Assembly: GCA_050246595.1 (NCBI GenBank) | Contig: JBFWVT010000001.1 | Span: 131,203-195,202, forward strand | DNA length: 64,000 nt | Reading direction: 5' to 3' | Origin: DATARH01 sp050246595 | GTDB lineage: Bacteria > Pseudomonadota > Alphaproteobacteria > ATCC43930 > CGMCC-115725 | In this document: in pieces, positions 14,101 through 23,736 of the stretch | Layout of the letters: each line of letters opens with the position of its first letter | How positions within the stretch are numbered: position 1 is the first letter of the stretch | Notes under the pieces: generated by a model | The model's input: the letters and a program-made list of their open reading frames with translations, nothing else | What the model was told of the DNA's origin: nothing | The model's database searches: none | Position numbers and translations under genes: made by a program

Positions 14101-14600
14101 ATGATCCTTGTTTCAAGGAATTTCTGGTCGGTGTCGCTCCAGACATAGAAATTGCGATAAGGCGATCCCGGCGGCGAAATCCGCGCGCGCTGAAACCACG
14201 GATGCTGGTCGGACGTATGATTGACGACCAGCTCGGTGATGACGCGCAATTTGCGGCGATGCGCCTCGCGCACAAAGGCCCTGAAATCGGCCATCCTGCC
14301 ATAGGCTGGATTGATGTCCTTATAGTCGGCGATGTCGTACCCGTCATCGCGCAATGGCGAGGGATAGAACGGCAGCAGCCACAGCGCCGTAACCCCGAGA
14401 TCCTGAAGATAGTCAAGCCGCCGGGTCAGCCCCTCGAAATCGCCGATACCGTCATTGTTGGCGTCGAAAAAGGCCTTGATGTGCAACTGATAGATCAGCG
14501 CGTCCTTGTACCACAGCTTGTCGCCGCTGCCGGCCTGCGGGCGCACAAAGGTTTCCGCGGCCGACAGAACGCCGGTCGGCGCATCATCGGGCGGGGTCAT
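11190..14600 (-). CDS. treS: Trehalose synthase fused to maltokinase (TreS-Mak)
   Basis: Bifunctional protein of 1136 residues. The TreS half (about 1-550) interconverts trehalose and maltose: nucleophile Asp in GLRLDAVPY (about 226), acid Glu in LLAEANQW (about 268), Asp in RNHDELTL (about 334). The C-terminal half (about 590-1136) is the ATP-dependent maltokinase (Pep2/Mak), with the kinase loop HGDYHLGQ near 985 and IDFEGEP following; it makes maltose-1-phosphate for GlgE. Such fusions are known in alphaproteobacteria and elsewhere. A 117-base gap separates it from glgE upstream and no obvious Shine-Dalgarno precedes ATG 14600, so a leader-internal signal or an extra promoter in 14601-14717 is possible. 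Confidence 0.95.
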   Translation of the reverse strand: MTPPDDAPTGVLSAAETFVRPQAGSGDKLWYKDALIYQLHIKAFFDANNDGIGDFEGLTRRLDYLQDLGVTALWLLPFYPSPLRDDGYDIADYKDINPAYGRMADFRAFVREAHRRKLRVITELVVNHTSDQHPWFQRARISPPGSPYRNFYVWSDTDQKFLETRIIFLDTEKSNWTWDPVAQAYYWHRFYSHQPDLNFDNPRVFRAIVNVMKFWLDLGVDGLRLDAVPYLIEREGTNNENLPETHEVLRRLRAELDRSYGGRMLLAEANQWPEDVLQYFGSGDECHMAFHFPLMPRIYMAVATEDRHPITDIMRQTPEIPDTCQWAIFLRNHDELTLEMVTDRERDYLWNYYAADRRARINLGIRRRLAPLMENDRRKIELLKGLLLSMPGTPVLYYGDEIGMGDNIFLGDRDGVRTPMQWSPDRNGGFSRADPAGLYLPPIMDPVYGFEAVNVEAQTRSPGSLLNWTKRLIAARRTRQSFGRGTLRFLYPSNRKVIAYLREYDGEAILVVANLARTAQAVELDLSDFRGRRVIEVLGRSEFPAVGDNPYRLTLQGHSFFWFELAATAESEAVETDGPEFVTLVMPHGWHDLFTRHNLPQLERDVIPAFLPRQRWFGAKDQRIRSARVLGRGELPAAPGEAADIRPSGYLMQVIEASLSGGERQYYALPLAVCWSPSGSELRNTLLPVTLAELRQFRREGALVEAVSQDGFALALLDAIERQADLALNTGDGGNDAIRFRQTPLFAEAAQPERLVVRRLGAEQSNSSVLFEEYAVLKVFRRLQPGVHPEIEMGRFLVERAGFANTPPLLGTIEMSLRAQGEAEEAQATIAIGVLYAFVRNQGDGWTMALNYLSRYLDDALNEAAPGAAPPDRDVELPDADHFFLGLARQLGLRTGEMHRALAEFGGDDPAFAPEPLTSDDIAAWRRELRESAADMFARLRASRDRLAEPVRDLADQVIEAGERLDEAIRQLAPDNVAAVKCRHHGDYHLGQVLAVQNDFHIIDFEGEPSRPVALRRRKNSPLRDVAGMIRSFDYAASAAVRQIAETRPASVPRAAELAESWRQRAVAGFRAAYRKTTRGSPVFPANKLQGKALIDFFTLEKAVYEVNYELANRPDWVSIPLTGILRVLAKAGGQS

Positions 14601-14717
14601 GACGGTTCAACCAACGAAGACTTTGGCAATAGACCGAACAAATACTCCCCCCGACACACTTTCTACATCTCCTTAACTGTAATCACCGCGCGGGGCCGGC
14701 GGAACCGACAAGTCTCG

Positions 14718-17700
14718 CTAACCCGGAAGCACTCGGTACAGCAGCGCCGGGTTGATCTGCGGGTCGAGAACAAGGTGCTGCCGCTCGCCGCGCCAGGACA
14801 GGACATGCCCGGTAAACGCCTCTTCGAGCCAAAATTCCTGGCCCGGATCGATTCCCCATTCGTGCAGCGGCAATGTGACATGCCCGCCATGCGCGCCATA
14901 CGGGTCCAGGTTGACGATTGCGATCACGATATTGCCGCGGTCGACCGACACCTTGGCGTAAGCCAGGATATTCGGGTCGGGGCAGTCGAGAAACCGCAGG
15001 TTCGTCAGTTCGTGCAGGGCCGGGTTGTCGCGCCGGAAACGGTTCAGGATTGCGACGTCGCGCTTGATGTGGCCGGGGCGGTCCCAGTCCCACACCTTGT
15101 ATTCGTATTTCTCGGAATGCAGGTATTCCTCACGGCCCGGGATCGGTGTGTTCTCGCACAATTCGAACCCGTTATAGATGCCGTAGCACGGTGACAAAGT
15201 GCCGGCCAGCGCGAGCCGGATGCGGAACGCCGGCCGCCCGCCCTCCTGCAAAAACACCGGCAGGATGTCGGGCGTGTTGGCGAAGAAATTCGGCCGGAAA
15301 TACTCTTTTCCCACTCCCTGCGTCAGCTCGGTCAGGTATTCGATCAGCTCGTCTTTCGTATTGCGCCAGGTGAAGTAGGTATAGGACTGCGTGAACCCGG
15401 CCTTGGCCAGCGCCCGCATCATCTTCGGCCTGGTAAACGCCTCCGACAGAAACACCGCGTCCGGGCAGCGCGCCTTGACCTCGCGGATCATCCATTCCCA
15501 GAACGGCACCGGTTTGGTATGCGGGTTGTCGACCCGGAAAATGCGCACCCCCTGATCGATCCAGAACAGCACGACATCGCGCAATTCGCGCCACAACCCG
15601 TCGCGGTCGGGGTTGTAGAAATCGACATTGACGATGTCCTCGTATTTTTTCGGCGGGTTCTCGGCGAATTTGATCGACCCGTCGGGGCGGTACTGGAACC
15701 ACTCCTTATGCTCGCGCACCCAGGGGTGGTCGGGAGCGCACTGGATCGCGAAATCGAGCGCGACCTCCATCCCGCGCTCGGCGCAGGCGGCGACAAAGCG
15801 GCGGAAATCGGCGAGCGTGCCGAGATCGGGATGCACCGCCTTGTGGCCGCCCTCCGCGGCGCCGATCGCGTAGGGACTGCCGGGATCGCCTTGTGTCGCG
15901 ACGGTGCTGTTGTCCTTGCCCTTACGGTTGATCCGGCCGATCGGGTGGATCGGCACGAGATACACGACATCAAAGCCGAGCCCGGCGATCTCGTCGAGCC
16001 GCGCGATCATGTCGTCAAAGGTCGCGCTCTTGTTCGGGTCGGTGCCCTGGCTGCGCGGAAACATCTCGTACCACGCCGCGAACCGCGCCTCGACCCGGTC
16101 GCAGACCAGCTCCAGCTCGCGCGGATGGCGCACCTTGTCGGCCCGGTGGTCGGCGCGCGCCATCAGCCCGCGCAGCTCGTCGGACAGCATCAGCGCCGTC
16201 TGCCCGGCGGGGTCGGCCTTGTTGTATGTCTCGGCGATCGCGCGCAGCCGCACCTCATCGGCGCCCGCGGCGTGCCGGATCGCCTCCTCGACCAGAAGCT
16301 CTCCCTCGGCGAGTTCGAGCGCGATCTGCTGCCCGGCCTCCTGCTTTTTGACCAGATCGGCGCGCCAGCTCTCGAAATGGTCGGTCCAGGCCTCGACCGT
16401 ATAGCGCCAGCGCCCGACCCGGTCCGGCCGGAAGTTTGCTCTCCAGCGGTCATTGTCGAAGAATGAGAACGGCGTTTCCTGCCACGCCTCGCCCTCGAAA
16501 CCGTATTTGAGCACAGCCCTGATCTTGTCGTGCCCGTCGCGGAAAATATCGGCCCAGACCGTGACCTCATCGCCGACGACCCGCTTGATCGGATAGCGTC
16601 CGGCATCGATCTCGGGCCAGACATCCTCGATCAGGATGCGCGACTCGGGACGCCATTCCGGGCGGTGTCCGGGGTCGCGCCCGATATCCGGACACGGCGC
16701 GATCGGGACTAGCCGCACCGGGCGCGGCGCGGCGTGCAGCACCCGCACATCGAGCGGCGCGACTCGGAACCGCGCCGGCACCGGTTTTCCCCCATCCTCG
16801 GCCAGCGCGTCGGCGAGGACGAGACCGTCCTCGATCCAGTCCAGCCCGGCAGCCGACAGCAATCCCCGCAGCACCACCTCGCGCGGTTCGCGCTCCAGCG
16901 TGTTGACCAGGATCAGCGCGCAGTCGGCCCCGCTCTCGGTCTGGCGCAGCAGCACGAGAAGCGGGTCGTCGGGCGGCGACAGGCGGCGCTGCGGCCCCTC
17001 CTGGTTGAGCGCCGGGATCGACGCCTTCATGCGGTTGGCCGCGGCGATAAAGGATTGCAGGTCGAAGCGCGCCGGCTCCTTCTCCTCCTCGTCGCCGTTC
17101 GGCACGACCGAGATGCGCCGGGACCAGCCGAATTCGAACCCCATCGGCATCATGACGCCGGTCGAGAACGCGGCCGACAGCGCGTAGGCCTGCCGGTAGC
17201 GCGCCTCGATCTGGTCCTCCGGAAACCCGGCCGCCAGCAACTCGGTGACGAGCCGCTCGGTGTCGTGGCTCTCCGGAAACGCGATCGACGGGGCGATATG
17301 GCGGAACTTCTCGTACTGATCGAGCAGCCATGAACTCTCGAAATCCCACCATTTCAGGCTGTTGAACAGATAGTCGAAACCGGCCCCGGCGAGCGCCAGC
17401 ACCTCCTCCTCGCGCGCCCCCAGATTCTCGGCGCAGAACACGACATCGCGATCGCGCGTCTTGGCGGCATCGACCAGCCGGCGCCACACCGGGGCCGGCA
17501 CCTTGTAGGCCGCATCGCAGCGAAAGCCGCGAAACCCGAGCCCGACATAATGGCGCACCAGCTCCTCGAAATACGCGACGATCTCGTCGCGCTGCGGTGG
17601 CCGGTAGTCGAGTTCGGCGAGATCGCCCCACACGGTCTTTTTTTTCGGGTCGTCGGGATCGACCGCAAAGGGCGACCGGATTTCGCCGCTGGCGTCGCGG

Positions 17701-18038
17701 GCGAACCATTGCGGCCGGCGCGCCGCCAGCTCGCTGTCCTTCGCCGTATGGTTGACGACGAGGTCCATGATGACGCGCAGCCCGTGCCCCGCGGCCGCTT
17801 TTGTAAAGCCGCGCAGCAGCTCGTCGTCGGTGCCGCGCGCAGCGCCGCGAAACCGTGGGTTCAGCCGGTAATAATCCTTTACGGCATAAAGGCTCCCGGA
17901 GAAGCCGGGATAATGAAACGGGTTGACATAGACCGCGGTGAACCCCATTGCGGCGACACGCGGCAGTTGCGCCGTCCAGTCTGCGATCGACCCGGCGAGG
18001 GTCGGAAACAGATTGTAGATGCGCAGCCCTTCCGTCAT
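14718..18038 (-). CDS. glgE: GlgE maltosyltransferase with an extra N-terminal GH13 module
   Basis: Alpha-1,4-glucan:maltose-1-phosphate maltosyltransferase, which extends a glucan two glucoses at a time. The product is 1106 residues against about 650-700 for stand-alone GlgE. The C-terminal part (from about 440) is GlgE, with nucleophile Asp in FRVDNPHTKP (about 837), acid Glu in FLSEAF (about 866) and Asp in NTPDILP. The N-terminal part (1 to about 420) is a separate GH13 barrel that also keeps a full triad: GFRCDAAYK (about 175), FCAENLG (about 204), ESHDTERL (about 259). Start chosen at ATG 18038 (MTEGLRIYNLFP) because the upstream in-frame sequence is a tandem repeat and low-complexity leader. 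First gene of the operon. Confidence 0.93.
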   Translation of the reverse strand: MTEGLRIYNLFPTLAGSIADWTAQLPRVAAMGFTAVYVNPFHYPGFSGSLYAVKDYYRLNPRFRGAARGTDDELLRGFTKAAAGHGLRVIMDLVVNHTAKDSELAARRPQWFARDASGEIRSPFAVDPDDPKKKTVWGDLAELDYRPPQRDEIVAYFEELVRHYVGLGFRGFRCDAAYKVPAPVWRRLVDAAKTRDRDVVFCAENLGAREEEVLALAGAGFDYLFNSLKWWDFESSWLLDQYEKFRHIAPSIAFPESHDTERLVTELLAAGFPEDQIEARYRQAYALSAAFSTGVMMPMGFEFGWSRRISVVPNGDEEEKEPARFDLQSFIAAANRMKASIPALNQEGPQRRLSPPDDPLLVLLRQTESGADCALILVNTLEREPREVVLRGLLSAAGLDWIEDGLVLADALAEDGGKPVPARFRVAPLDVRVLHAAPRPVRLVPIAPCPDIGRDPGHRPEWRPESRILIEDVWPEIDAGRYPIKRVVGDEVTVWADIFRDGHDKIRAVLKYGFEGEAWQETPFSFFDNDRWRANFRPDRVGRWRYTVEAWTDHFESWRADLVKKQEAGQQIALELAEGELLVEEAIRHAAGADEVRLRAIAETYNKADPAGQTALMLSDELRGLMARADHRADKVRHPRELELVCDRVEARFAAWYEMFPRSQGTDPNKSATFDDMIARLDEIAGLGFDVVYLVPIHPIGRINRKGKDNSTVATQGDPGSPYAIGAAEGGHKAVHPDLGTLADFRRFVAACAERGMEVALDFAIQCAPDHPWVREHKEWFQYRPDGSIKFAENPPKKYEDIVNVDFYNPDRDGLWRELRDVVLFWIDQGVRIFRVDNPHTKPVPFWEWMIREVKARCPDAVFLSEAFTRPKMMRALAKAGFTQSYTYFTWRNTKDELIEYLTELTQGVGKEYFRPNFFANTPDILPVFLQEGGRPAFRIRLALAGTLSPCYGIYNGFELCENTPIPGREEYLHSEKYEYKVWDWDRPGHIKRDVAILNRFRRDNPALHELTNLRFLDCPDPNILAYAKVSVDRGNIVIAIVNLDPYGAHGGHVTLPLHEWGIDPGQEFWLEEAFTGHVLSWRGERQHLVLDPQINPALLYRVLPG

Positions 18039-18539
18039 CGGCCCGTCCCTTGTCGTTGCCCCAAGCGTCTTGCCCCAAGCGTCTTGCCCCAAGCGTCTTG
18101 CCCCAAACAGCGCCGCCCCAAACAGCGCCACGATGTCATTGCGCCAGGAGGCCGCGTCGGCGCGCAGCCTCGGCCCGAGAAGAGATCCGCCGCACGGAGC
18201 TGCCGCCGGTCCGGGGGGGACCGTATCGGTCCCGTCCGCGACCGGCGGCATCGAACACCGCAACCTGCGATCCGCGACCCGATTTCTCGGACTGCGCCCC
18301 GATGCATCTACCCGGGATCGACATCGGGGCCGCGGCATACATTCCGCCGCGCAGAATTTGGTATGGCAGCGGGAAAAGATGCGGCTAGGCTCCTTTCCCC
18401 GCACGGTCGAACCGTGCCGTCGCAGATAGCTGCCCGTCAAACGCCCGGATTGCGGCCGAGTTCCCGGCTCCGGTTATTTTCTGTTAAATCCGGTCATACG
18501 CCGTCGCGAACCGACACGAACGGTGCCGATCCGCAGCCG
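18039..18539. other. Long leader/intergenic region upstream of glgE
   Basis: About 500 bases without a supported gene between the amidase stop and glgE, which are both on the minus strand. It contains the tandem repeat at 18058-18129 and an AT-rich patch at 18470-18495 that is weakly palindromic and could be part of the promoter or an operator of the glucan operon. No convincing -35/-10 pair could be fixed by eye. Confidence 0.5.
18058..18129. repeat. Short tandem repeat in the glgE leader
   Basis: Three perfect 14-base copies of GCCCCAAGCGTCTT are followed directly by two copies of GCCCCAAACAGCGCC. It ends 20 bases upstream of the chosen glgE start, so it would lie in the 5' leader of the operon transcript. 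Too short and spacer-free to be a CRISPR array. Confidence 0.9.
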
Positions 18540-19973
18540 TTACGAACGCCCCGGCAGCGGCACCGAGAGCGGCGGTCGGGTCAGGCGGAACTCGCCCGCC
18601 TGCTCAAAGGCATGACCGACGCGCAGCACGGCGGTTTCGTCAAACGGCTTGCCGGCGATCTGGAAGGCCAGCGGCAGCCCGTTCTCGAACCCGATCGGCA
18701 CCGACATCGCCGGCAGCCCGGTGATGTTGTACGGCGCCGTGTACGAGGCGCGCTCAAAGGTCGCGTAGGTGCCGACCGCGTCGATGCGCGGCGCCGGACC
18801 GGTCGAATTGGCGGAAACGATCGCGTCCACCCCGGCCAGCGCCTCGGCCATTTCCGCGCATAATTCGCGGCGCCGGCGGACGGCCTCGATGTAATCCGCC
18901 GCCGAGAGAAACGCGCCCAGTCCGATCCGCGCGAACATATGCCGCCCGAACAGATGCGGCCGCTCGCGGAAATCGCTCTCGTGCAGCGCATAGGCCTCGG
19001 CCATCATGATGACCCGGTTGGCGTCGGCGAAATCGAGCAGCGGCGACACCCGCAGATCGACCAGCCGCGCGCCAAGGCGCTCCAGCGAGCGGCAGGCCGC
19101 GTCAAAGGCCGCGGCATAGACCGATGACGGCGCGCTGTCCGGCCCGAAACCGGCCACCGCGTCCTGTTCGTGCCAGTGCCGGATCACGCCGATCCGCATC
19201 CCGTCGAGCCGACCGGAGAGCGCCGCCCGGTAGTCGGGAACCGGCACGTCCGCCGAGGCCGGGTCGAGCGGGTCATGGGCCGCCAGCGCCTGCATCATCA
19301 GCGCGCAATCCTCGACCGTGCGGGTCAGCGGTCCGCAATGATCGAGCGTGTAGGACAACGGAAACACGCCGCGCCGGCTGACCCGTCCGTAGGTCGGCTT
19401 CAGCCCGATCAGCCCGCAATAGGCGGCCGGGCCGCGGATCGAGCCGCCGGTATCCGACCCCATTCCGGCGGCGCAGAGATGCGCGCCGACCGCCGCCGCG
19501 GTGCCGCTCGACGAGCCGGCCGGGTAGTGCGCCGGGTTCCACGGGTTGCACGCCGGCGCAAACGGCAGCGTGACATCGGGGCCGCCGATCGCGAATTCGT
19601 GCGTCTCCTGCTTGCCGAGCAGGATCATTCCGGCGTCGCGCAGCCGCACCCAGCTCTCGGCATCCTCGTCCGGAACGTGGTCGAGATAGATTCGCGACCC
19701 GGCCGTCGTGCGGATTCCCTTTGTCTTGTAGATGTCCTTCAGACCGATCGGGACGCCGTGCAGCGGGCCGCGCGGGCGCCCGTCGCGGATCTCGCGCTCG
19801 GCCCGGCGCGCCGCGTCCAGCGCCTCGTCGCGCAACACCAGCACATAGGAATGCAATTCGCCGTCGAGCGCGGCGATACGGTCGAGATAGGCCTCGGTCA
19901 GCGCGACCGGCGACAGACTGCCTCCGGCGATCGCGCGACCGGCTTCGGCGGCCGAGAGTTGCGTCGGGTCCAT
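18540..19973 (-). CDS. Amidase-signature family amidase
   Basis: Hydrolase of the amidase signature family (AtzE/GatA-like); the substrate is not predictable. The product is 477 residues. The Ser-cisSer-Lys triad is visible: Lys79 in GLKD, the cis-Ser in GSSSG (153-157) and the nucleophile Ser178 in GSDTGGSIR. Start taken at ATG 19973 (MDPTQLSAAE), ten bases after the preceding small gene and with GAGAG upstream; a longer start at 20003 would overlap that gene and has no ribosome site. Last gene of a minus-strand operon with an AtzG-like partner, a rhodanese protein and an amidohydrolase, which suggests hydrolysis of an N-acyl or carbamoyl compound. Confidence 0.88.
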   Translation of the reverse strand: MDPTQLSAAEAGRAIAGGSLSPVALTEAYLDRIAALDGELHSYVLVLRDEALDAARRAEREIRDGRPRGPLHGVPIGLKDIYKTKGIRTTAGSRIYLDHVPDEDAESWVRLRDAGMILLGKQETHEFAIGGPDVTLPFAPACNPWNPAHYPAGSSSGTAAAVGAHLCAAGMGSDTGGSIRGPAAYCGLIGLKPTYGRVSRRGVFPLSYTLDHCGPLTRTVEDCALMMQALAAHDPLDPASADVPVPDYRAALSGRLDGMRIGVIRHWHEQDAVAGFGPDSAPSSVYAAAFDAACRSLERLGARLVDLRVSPLLDFADANRVIMMAEAYALHESDFRERPHLFGRHMFARIGLGAFLSAADYIEAVRRRRELCAEMAEALAGVDAIVSANSTGPAPRIDAVGTYATFERASYTAPYNITGLPAMSVPIGFENGLPLAFQIAGKPFDETAVLRVGHAFEQAGEFRLTRPPLSVPLPGRS

Positions 19974-19983
19974 GGCCGCGCTC

Positions 19984-20196
19984 TCAGGGCTTCGGATGGA
20001 CAAAGATGTGCGCCGGCTCGGCGGCGCGGTCGCGCGGTTTCCCGTCGCGGCTGCGGCGAACGCTGCCGCGGAGCCGCTCCAGAAACCGGGTGCCCTGGCG
20101 CAATTCCTCGAACCGCTCGGCGCCGATCCTCGCCGGGTCGAGACCCGCGCGCTCGGCCAGAAACGCGAAACGCTCCGGGGTCAATGGATCGGCCAT
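19984..20196 (-). CDS. Small AtzG/GatC-like amidase partner
   Basis: 70 residues, starting MADPLTPERFAFLAERAGL and ending EPAHIFVHPKP. The helical N-terminus followed by a linker and a short Pro-containing end resembles AtzG (DUF4089) and GatC-type subunits that wrap around amidase-signature enzymes. The similarity is weak by eye and rests mainly on size, C-terminal motif and position: it lies ten bases before an amidase gene. Probably a subunit or chaperone of that amidase; an unrelated small protein is possible. Confidence 0.55.
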   Translation of the reverse strand: MADPLTPERFAFLAERAGLDPARIGAERFEELRQGTRFLERLRGSVRRSRDGKPRDRAAEPAHIFVHPKP

Positions 20197-20262
20197 GGCG
20201 GTCCCCCTGCTCTCCCTGCTTGCGGCAGGAAGTCTACAGGCTCCGGCCTGCTCCTGTCTCCC

Positions 20263-21858
20263 CTATACGGCGGCGAGGCGGAACCCGGAGAGACCGTCGC
20301 GCGCGATCTCGCCGGGCAATTCGGTCTCCCAGCGCAGATACGCCCGCATCGCCTCCTGGTTGCCGGCGTGGCGATCGTGGTTCCAGAAGATGTAGTCGAT
20401 CCGGTCGCAATCCGGCGGGTCATTCGGAGAGGCAGCGAATAGCTGCCCGGCCGCGCGCCATCCGTCCACGCCGCCTTGCAAGAGCGCGACCGCCCCGTCG
20501 GCGATTTCCGCGAGATCGGCAGCGGCCGATGCCCCGACCGCCGGGTCATCGGCAAACACGACGACGCGGCGGGCGCGCAACACGCTCTCCGGCAGCCGGT
20601 CGAGACGCGGGCGGATCGCCCACACCGCACCCTCGGGATGCGCCTTGCGGTACTCGCCGCTCGGCATGATCGCGACCGCGGCGGCATCGCCCTCGTTGAG
20701 CCAGTGCGCCGCCTCGGCCGCGCCGATCACCGGCACATCGGGCAGAGCCGGCGCATTCGGACCGCCGGCCGGCGGGACGCCGGCGGTCCCGATCGCCGGC
20801 TCATCCAGAACGACGACATCCCACCCCATCTGCTGCAACCAGTGCGCGGTCATGATCGCGCGCGTGCCGGTATCGTCCACCAGCACGAGACGGGCGCCGC
20901 GAATACCGACCCAGCGATCGATCGCCTGCACCAGCTGACCGCCCTCGGCCGACACCGATCCGGGCAGATGGCCCGCCGCGTATTCCCCGGGGGTGCGCAC
21001 GTCGAGCAGATAGGTCGTGCGCGTCTCGCTTTCGCCGAGCCACCCGTCGAGCGTCGCGCGATCGATGCGCCGCACCCCGAACCGCCCGACGACATCGTCG
21101 GCGAGTTTGCGCGCCGCCGCTGCCGCCGCCGTGCTGACCGGCGCGAGCGAGGCGCCGGTGTCGCGCTCCAGCTCCAGCCCTTGCAGCCGCCACGCCTGCG
21201 TGCCGCCCTGCAATGAGACGACCCGGTTCGGCACGCCGGCGTTGATCAGCGACTGCGCGCCGATGATGCTGCGGGTGCGGCCGGCGCAGGAGACGACGAC
21301 CAGCGTATCCGGATCGGGCACCAGATCGGCGAAGCGATGCACCAGCTCGGCGCCGGGACAAGTCACCGCGCCGGGGACGTGAAAGCGGTTGAATTCCTCG
21401 ACCGTGCGGCTGTCGAGCACCGCCACCCTCGTCCCCTCGCGCCTGATCCGGTCGAGTTCGGCGGCGGTGACGTGCGGCGTGTGCCGGTCGATCTCGACAA
21501 TCTCGGCAAAGGCCTTGCTCGGCACGTTGGTGCTCGGAAACAACGGATGCCCGGCCGCTTCCCATTCCGGCACGCCGCCCGCGACAATGCCGATATCGGA
21601 ATAGCCGAGACCCGCCAGCCGGCGCGCGGCTTTTTCGGCAACCCCGTCGCCGCCGTCGATCAGCACGACCCGGCACGAACGCCGCGGCACCAGCCGGTCG
21701 ATATCGATTTCGAGCCGGCTATAGGGCAGGTTGACGGCGAGCAGCGGGTGCCCGGCGCCGTGCTGCCCCTCCTCGCGGACATCGAGAAACGCGATCTCGC
21801 CGCCATCGCCGAGCCAGGATCGCAAAGTCGCGACATCGACGGAGGTGTGGTTCGGCAT
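20263..21858 (-). CDS. Four-domain rhodanese-like sulfurtransferase
   Basis: 531 residues made of four rhodanese-like domains in a row (about 1-105, 125-235, 265-360 and 390-480). Only the second carries a catalytic loop, with Cys191 in SCAGRTRS; the equivalents in the others are DGGDG, DDTGTRA and DDPAVGAS, without cysteine, so they are probably structural. Between domains three and four the GC-rich stretch encoding GTAGVPPAGGP is a copy of a palindrome also found at 47.8-47.9 kb. The gene follows the amidohydrolase gene by 49 bases and may move sulfur in the same pathway; this role is inference from position. Confidence 0.85.
   Translation of the reverse strand: MPNHTSVDVATLRSWLGDGGEIAFLDVREEGQHGAGHPLLAVNLPYSRLEIDIDRLVPRRSCRVVLIDGGDGVAEKAARRLAGLGYSDIGIVAGGVPEWEAAGHPLFPSTNVPSKAFAEIVEIDRHTPHVTAAELDRIRREGTRVAVLDSRTVEEFNRFHVPGAVTCPGAELVHRFADLVPDPDTLVVVSCAGRTRSIIGAQSLINAGVPNRVVSLQGGTQAWRLQGLELERDTGASLAPVSTAAAAAARKLADDVVGRFGVRRIDRATLDGWLGESETRTTYLLDVRTPGEYAAGHLPGSVSAEGGQLVQAIDRWVGIRGARLVLVDDTGTRAIMTAHWLQQMGWDVVVLDEPAIGTAGVPPAGGPNAPALPDVPVIGAAEAAHWLNEGDAAAVAIMPSGEYRKAHPEGAVWAIRPRLDRLPESVLRARRVVVFADDPAVGASAAADLAEIADGAVALLQGGVDGWRAAGQLFAASPNDPPDCDRIDYIFWNHDRHAGNQEAMRAYLRWETELPGEIARDGLSGFRLAAV
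20762..20790. repeat. GC-rich palindrome shared with 47.8-47.9 kb
   Basis: Inside the rhodanese gene. Its complement contains GGGACCGCCGGCGTCCCGCC, which occurs again at about 47863-47882 in the selB downstream region. It lies in frame between two rhodanese domains. Confidence 0.6.
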
Positions 21859-21907
21859 GTCCGTTTCCCCAGCAAGATCCGCAGCGAGGCTCCGAAAGCG
21901 GCGTCTT

Positions 21908-23623
21908 CTATTTTCGGTTCCGCACCAGCCGGCCCGGACGAGCGCCGGTATCCTGACCGTTTTCGAAGATCGGCGCGCCGGCGACCAGGGTCGCGCGGTA
22001 GCCGTCGACGCGCTGCACCAGACGGCGGCCGCCGGCCGGCAGGTCGTGGACGATCTCGGGTTGGTGCAGTCGCAGCCGGTCGAAATCGATCAGGTTCACG
22101 TCGGCGCGCAGACCGGGCACGAGCCGACCGCGGTCGCGGAAGCCGAAGAAATCGGCGGTCTCGCTGGTCTGCATCCGGACCAGATGTTCGAGGCTCATCC
22201 CCGGTCCGCGGCTGCGGTCGCGGCCCCAATGCGCCAGCATGTAGGAGGGCAATCCGGCATCGACGATCTGACCGCAATGCGCCCCGCCGTCGCTCAGACC
22301 CAGCAATGTCGCCGGGTCAAGCAGCAACTCGCGGACCTGCTCGTGGTCGCCGTGGACATAGCCGACCACCGGGAAGAACAGGAAATTCTCCTTCCCCTCG
22401 GTCAGATAATCATAGGCGATCTCGTCCGGGGTGTGGTTGGTGCGCGCGGCGATCGCGGCGACGCTCTTCTCGGCGGTCGGCTCGTAATCGGGCGGGCTGC
22501 CCATCACAAACATGCGGTCCCAGCGGGTCGCGACAAAGCGGATGAACTGCCCCTGTCTCGCGAGTTCGCGCTCGGAAGGCGGCTCGGCCAGGATGCGCGC
22601 GCGCACCGCCGGATCGCGCAGCCTGGCCCAGCGCTCGGCCGGAGGCAGATTATCGAGTTCGCGATAGGCCGGGCGGAACGTAAACGGGTTCATCGACGTG
22701 TTGTGCCCGAGGATGACCCCGACCGGCCTCCCCGCGACCTGTGCGGTGATCTGCGCGCCCTCAGCCCGCGCCCGGTGCACCCCGTTCATAAGACGCCGCC
22801 AGCGCTCGGGGTCGGTCGGCCGGTCGGTCAAGAGAAACCACACCGGACGCCCGGTTTCTTTTGACAGCCGCGTCATCCAGGCGAATTCGCGCGCCTCGTC
22901 CTCGAAATCGCTGTTCATGCCAAAGGCGCCGGAACCAACCGCGCCAAACGCCCTTCCGATCCCGGTCAGCTCCGCCTCCTCAGCGCCGTGCGCCGGGACG
23001 AGATCGCCAGTCTTGGTCTTGTGCGAATAGGTGCGCGAGGTCGTAAAGCCGAACGCGCCGGCTCGCAGCGCCTCCTCGGTTAGACGCCGCATCGTATCGA
23101 TGTCCTCGGGAGTGGCGGCCTCACGGTTGATGCCGCGCTCGCCCATGACATAGACGCGCAGCGGGTGGTGCGGGATCTGCGCCGCGACATCGATCGTGCG
23201 CGGCAGCCGCGCCAGGGCGTCGAGAAAATCCGGAAAGCTTTCCCATTCCCAGTTCAGCCCTTCCGACAGCGCGGTGCCGGGGATGTCCTCGACCGCCTCC
23301 ATCAGATCGATCAGCTCGTTGCGGTGCTCGGGGCGCACCGGCGCAAACCCGACCCCGCAATTGCCGAACAGGATCGTCGTCACCCCGTGCCAGGACGACG
23401 GGGCCAGCACCGGGTCCCAGGTCGCCTGCCCGTCGTAATGGGTATGGACATCGACCCAGCCCGGCGTCACCAGCAGCCCGTCGGCCTCGATGACCCGCCT
23501 TGCCGGCCCGGCCCTGCCGCCGACCGCGACGATGCGCTCGCCGTCGATCGCGACATCGCCCGTAAAGCGCGGCGTGCCGGTGCCGTCGATGATGGTTCCG
23601 CCCCTGATGACGATGTCGTGCAT
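21908..23623 (-). CDS. D-aminoacylase-type amidohydrolase
   Basis: Metal-dependent hydrolase of the amidohydrolase_3 / N-acyl-D-amino-acid deacylase family, 571 residues. The N-terminus (VIRGGTIIDGTG) and the metal motif VDVHTHYDGQ (His60, His62) are typical, as is LSDGGAHCGQ near the C-terminus with its metal-binding Asp. The family cuts N-acyl groups from D-amino acids or related amides; the substrate here cannot be named. It is the first gene of a minus-strand operon with the rhodanese, AtzG-like and amidase genes, so a catabolic pathway for an amide compound is likely. Confidence 0.88.
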   Translation of the reverse strand: MHDIVIRGGTIIDGTGTPRFTGDVAIDGERIVAVGGRAGPARRVIEADGLLVTPGWVDVHTHYDGQATWDPVLAPSSWHGVTTILFGNCGVGFAPVRPEHRNELIDLMEAVEDIPGTALSEGLNWEWESFPDFLDALARLPRTIDVAAQIPHHPLRVYVMGERGINREAATPEDIDTMRRLTEEALRAGAFGFTTSRTYSHKTKTGDLVPAHGAEEAELTGIGRAFGAVGSGAFGMNSDFEDEAREFAWMTRLSKETGRPVWFLLTDRPTDPERWRRLMNGVHRARAEGAQITAQVAGRPVGVILGHNTSMNPFTFRPAYRELDNLPPAERWARLRDPAVRARILAEPPSERELARQGQFIRFVATRWDRMFVMGSPPDYEPTAEKSVAAIAARTNHTPDEIAYDYLTEGKENFLFFPVVGYVHGDHEQVRELLLDPATLLGLSDGGAHCGQIVDAGLPSYMLAHWGRDRSRGPGMSLEHLVRMQTSETADFFGFRDRGRLVPGLRADVNLIDFDRLRLHQPEIVHDLPAGGRRLVQRVDGYRATLVAGAPIFENGQDTGARPGRLVRNRK

Positions 23624-23736
23624 CGCGCGCTCTCCGCCTGTACCCGTCGATGACCATGCAGGATGCGCAAGGCGGCCTTGCGGCGCAACGCCCGCTGCCG
23701 CATGGCGCTCATGTCGGGCGGCAGGGGGGCCGCCGC

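Noticed and set aside
18058..18129. Possible CRISPR array
   Set aside because: The repeats are 14-15 bases with no spacers and no cas genes nearby.
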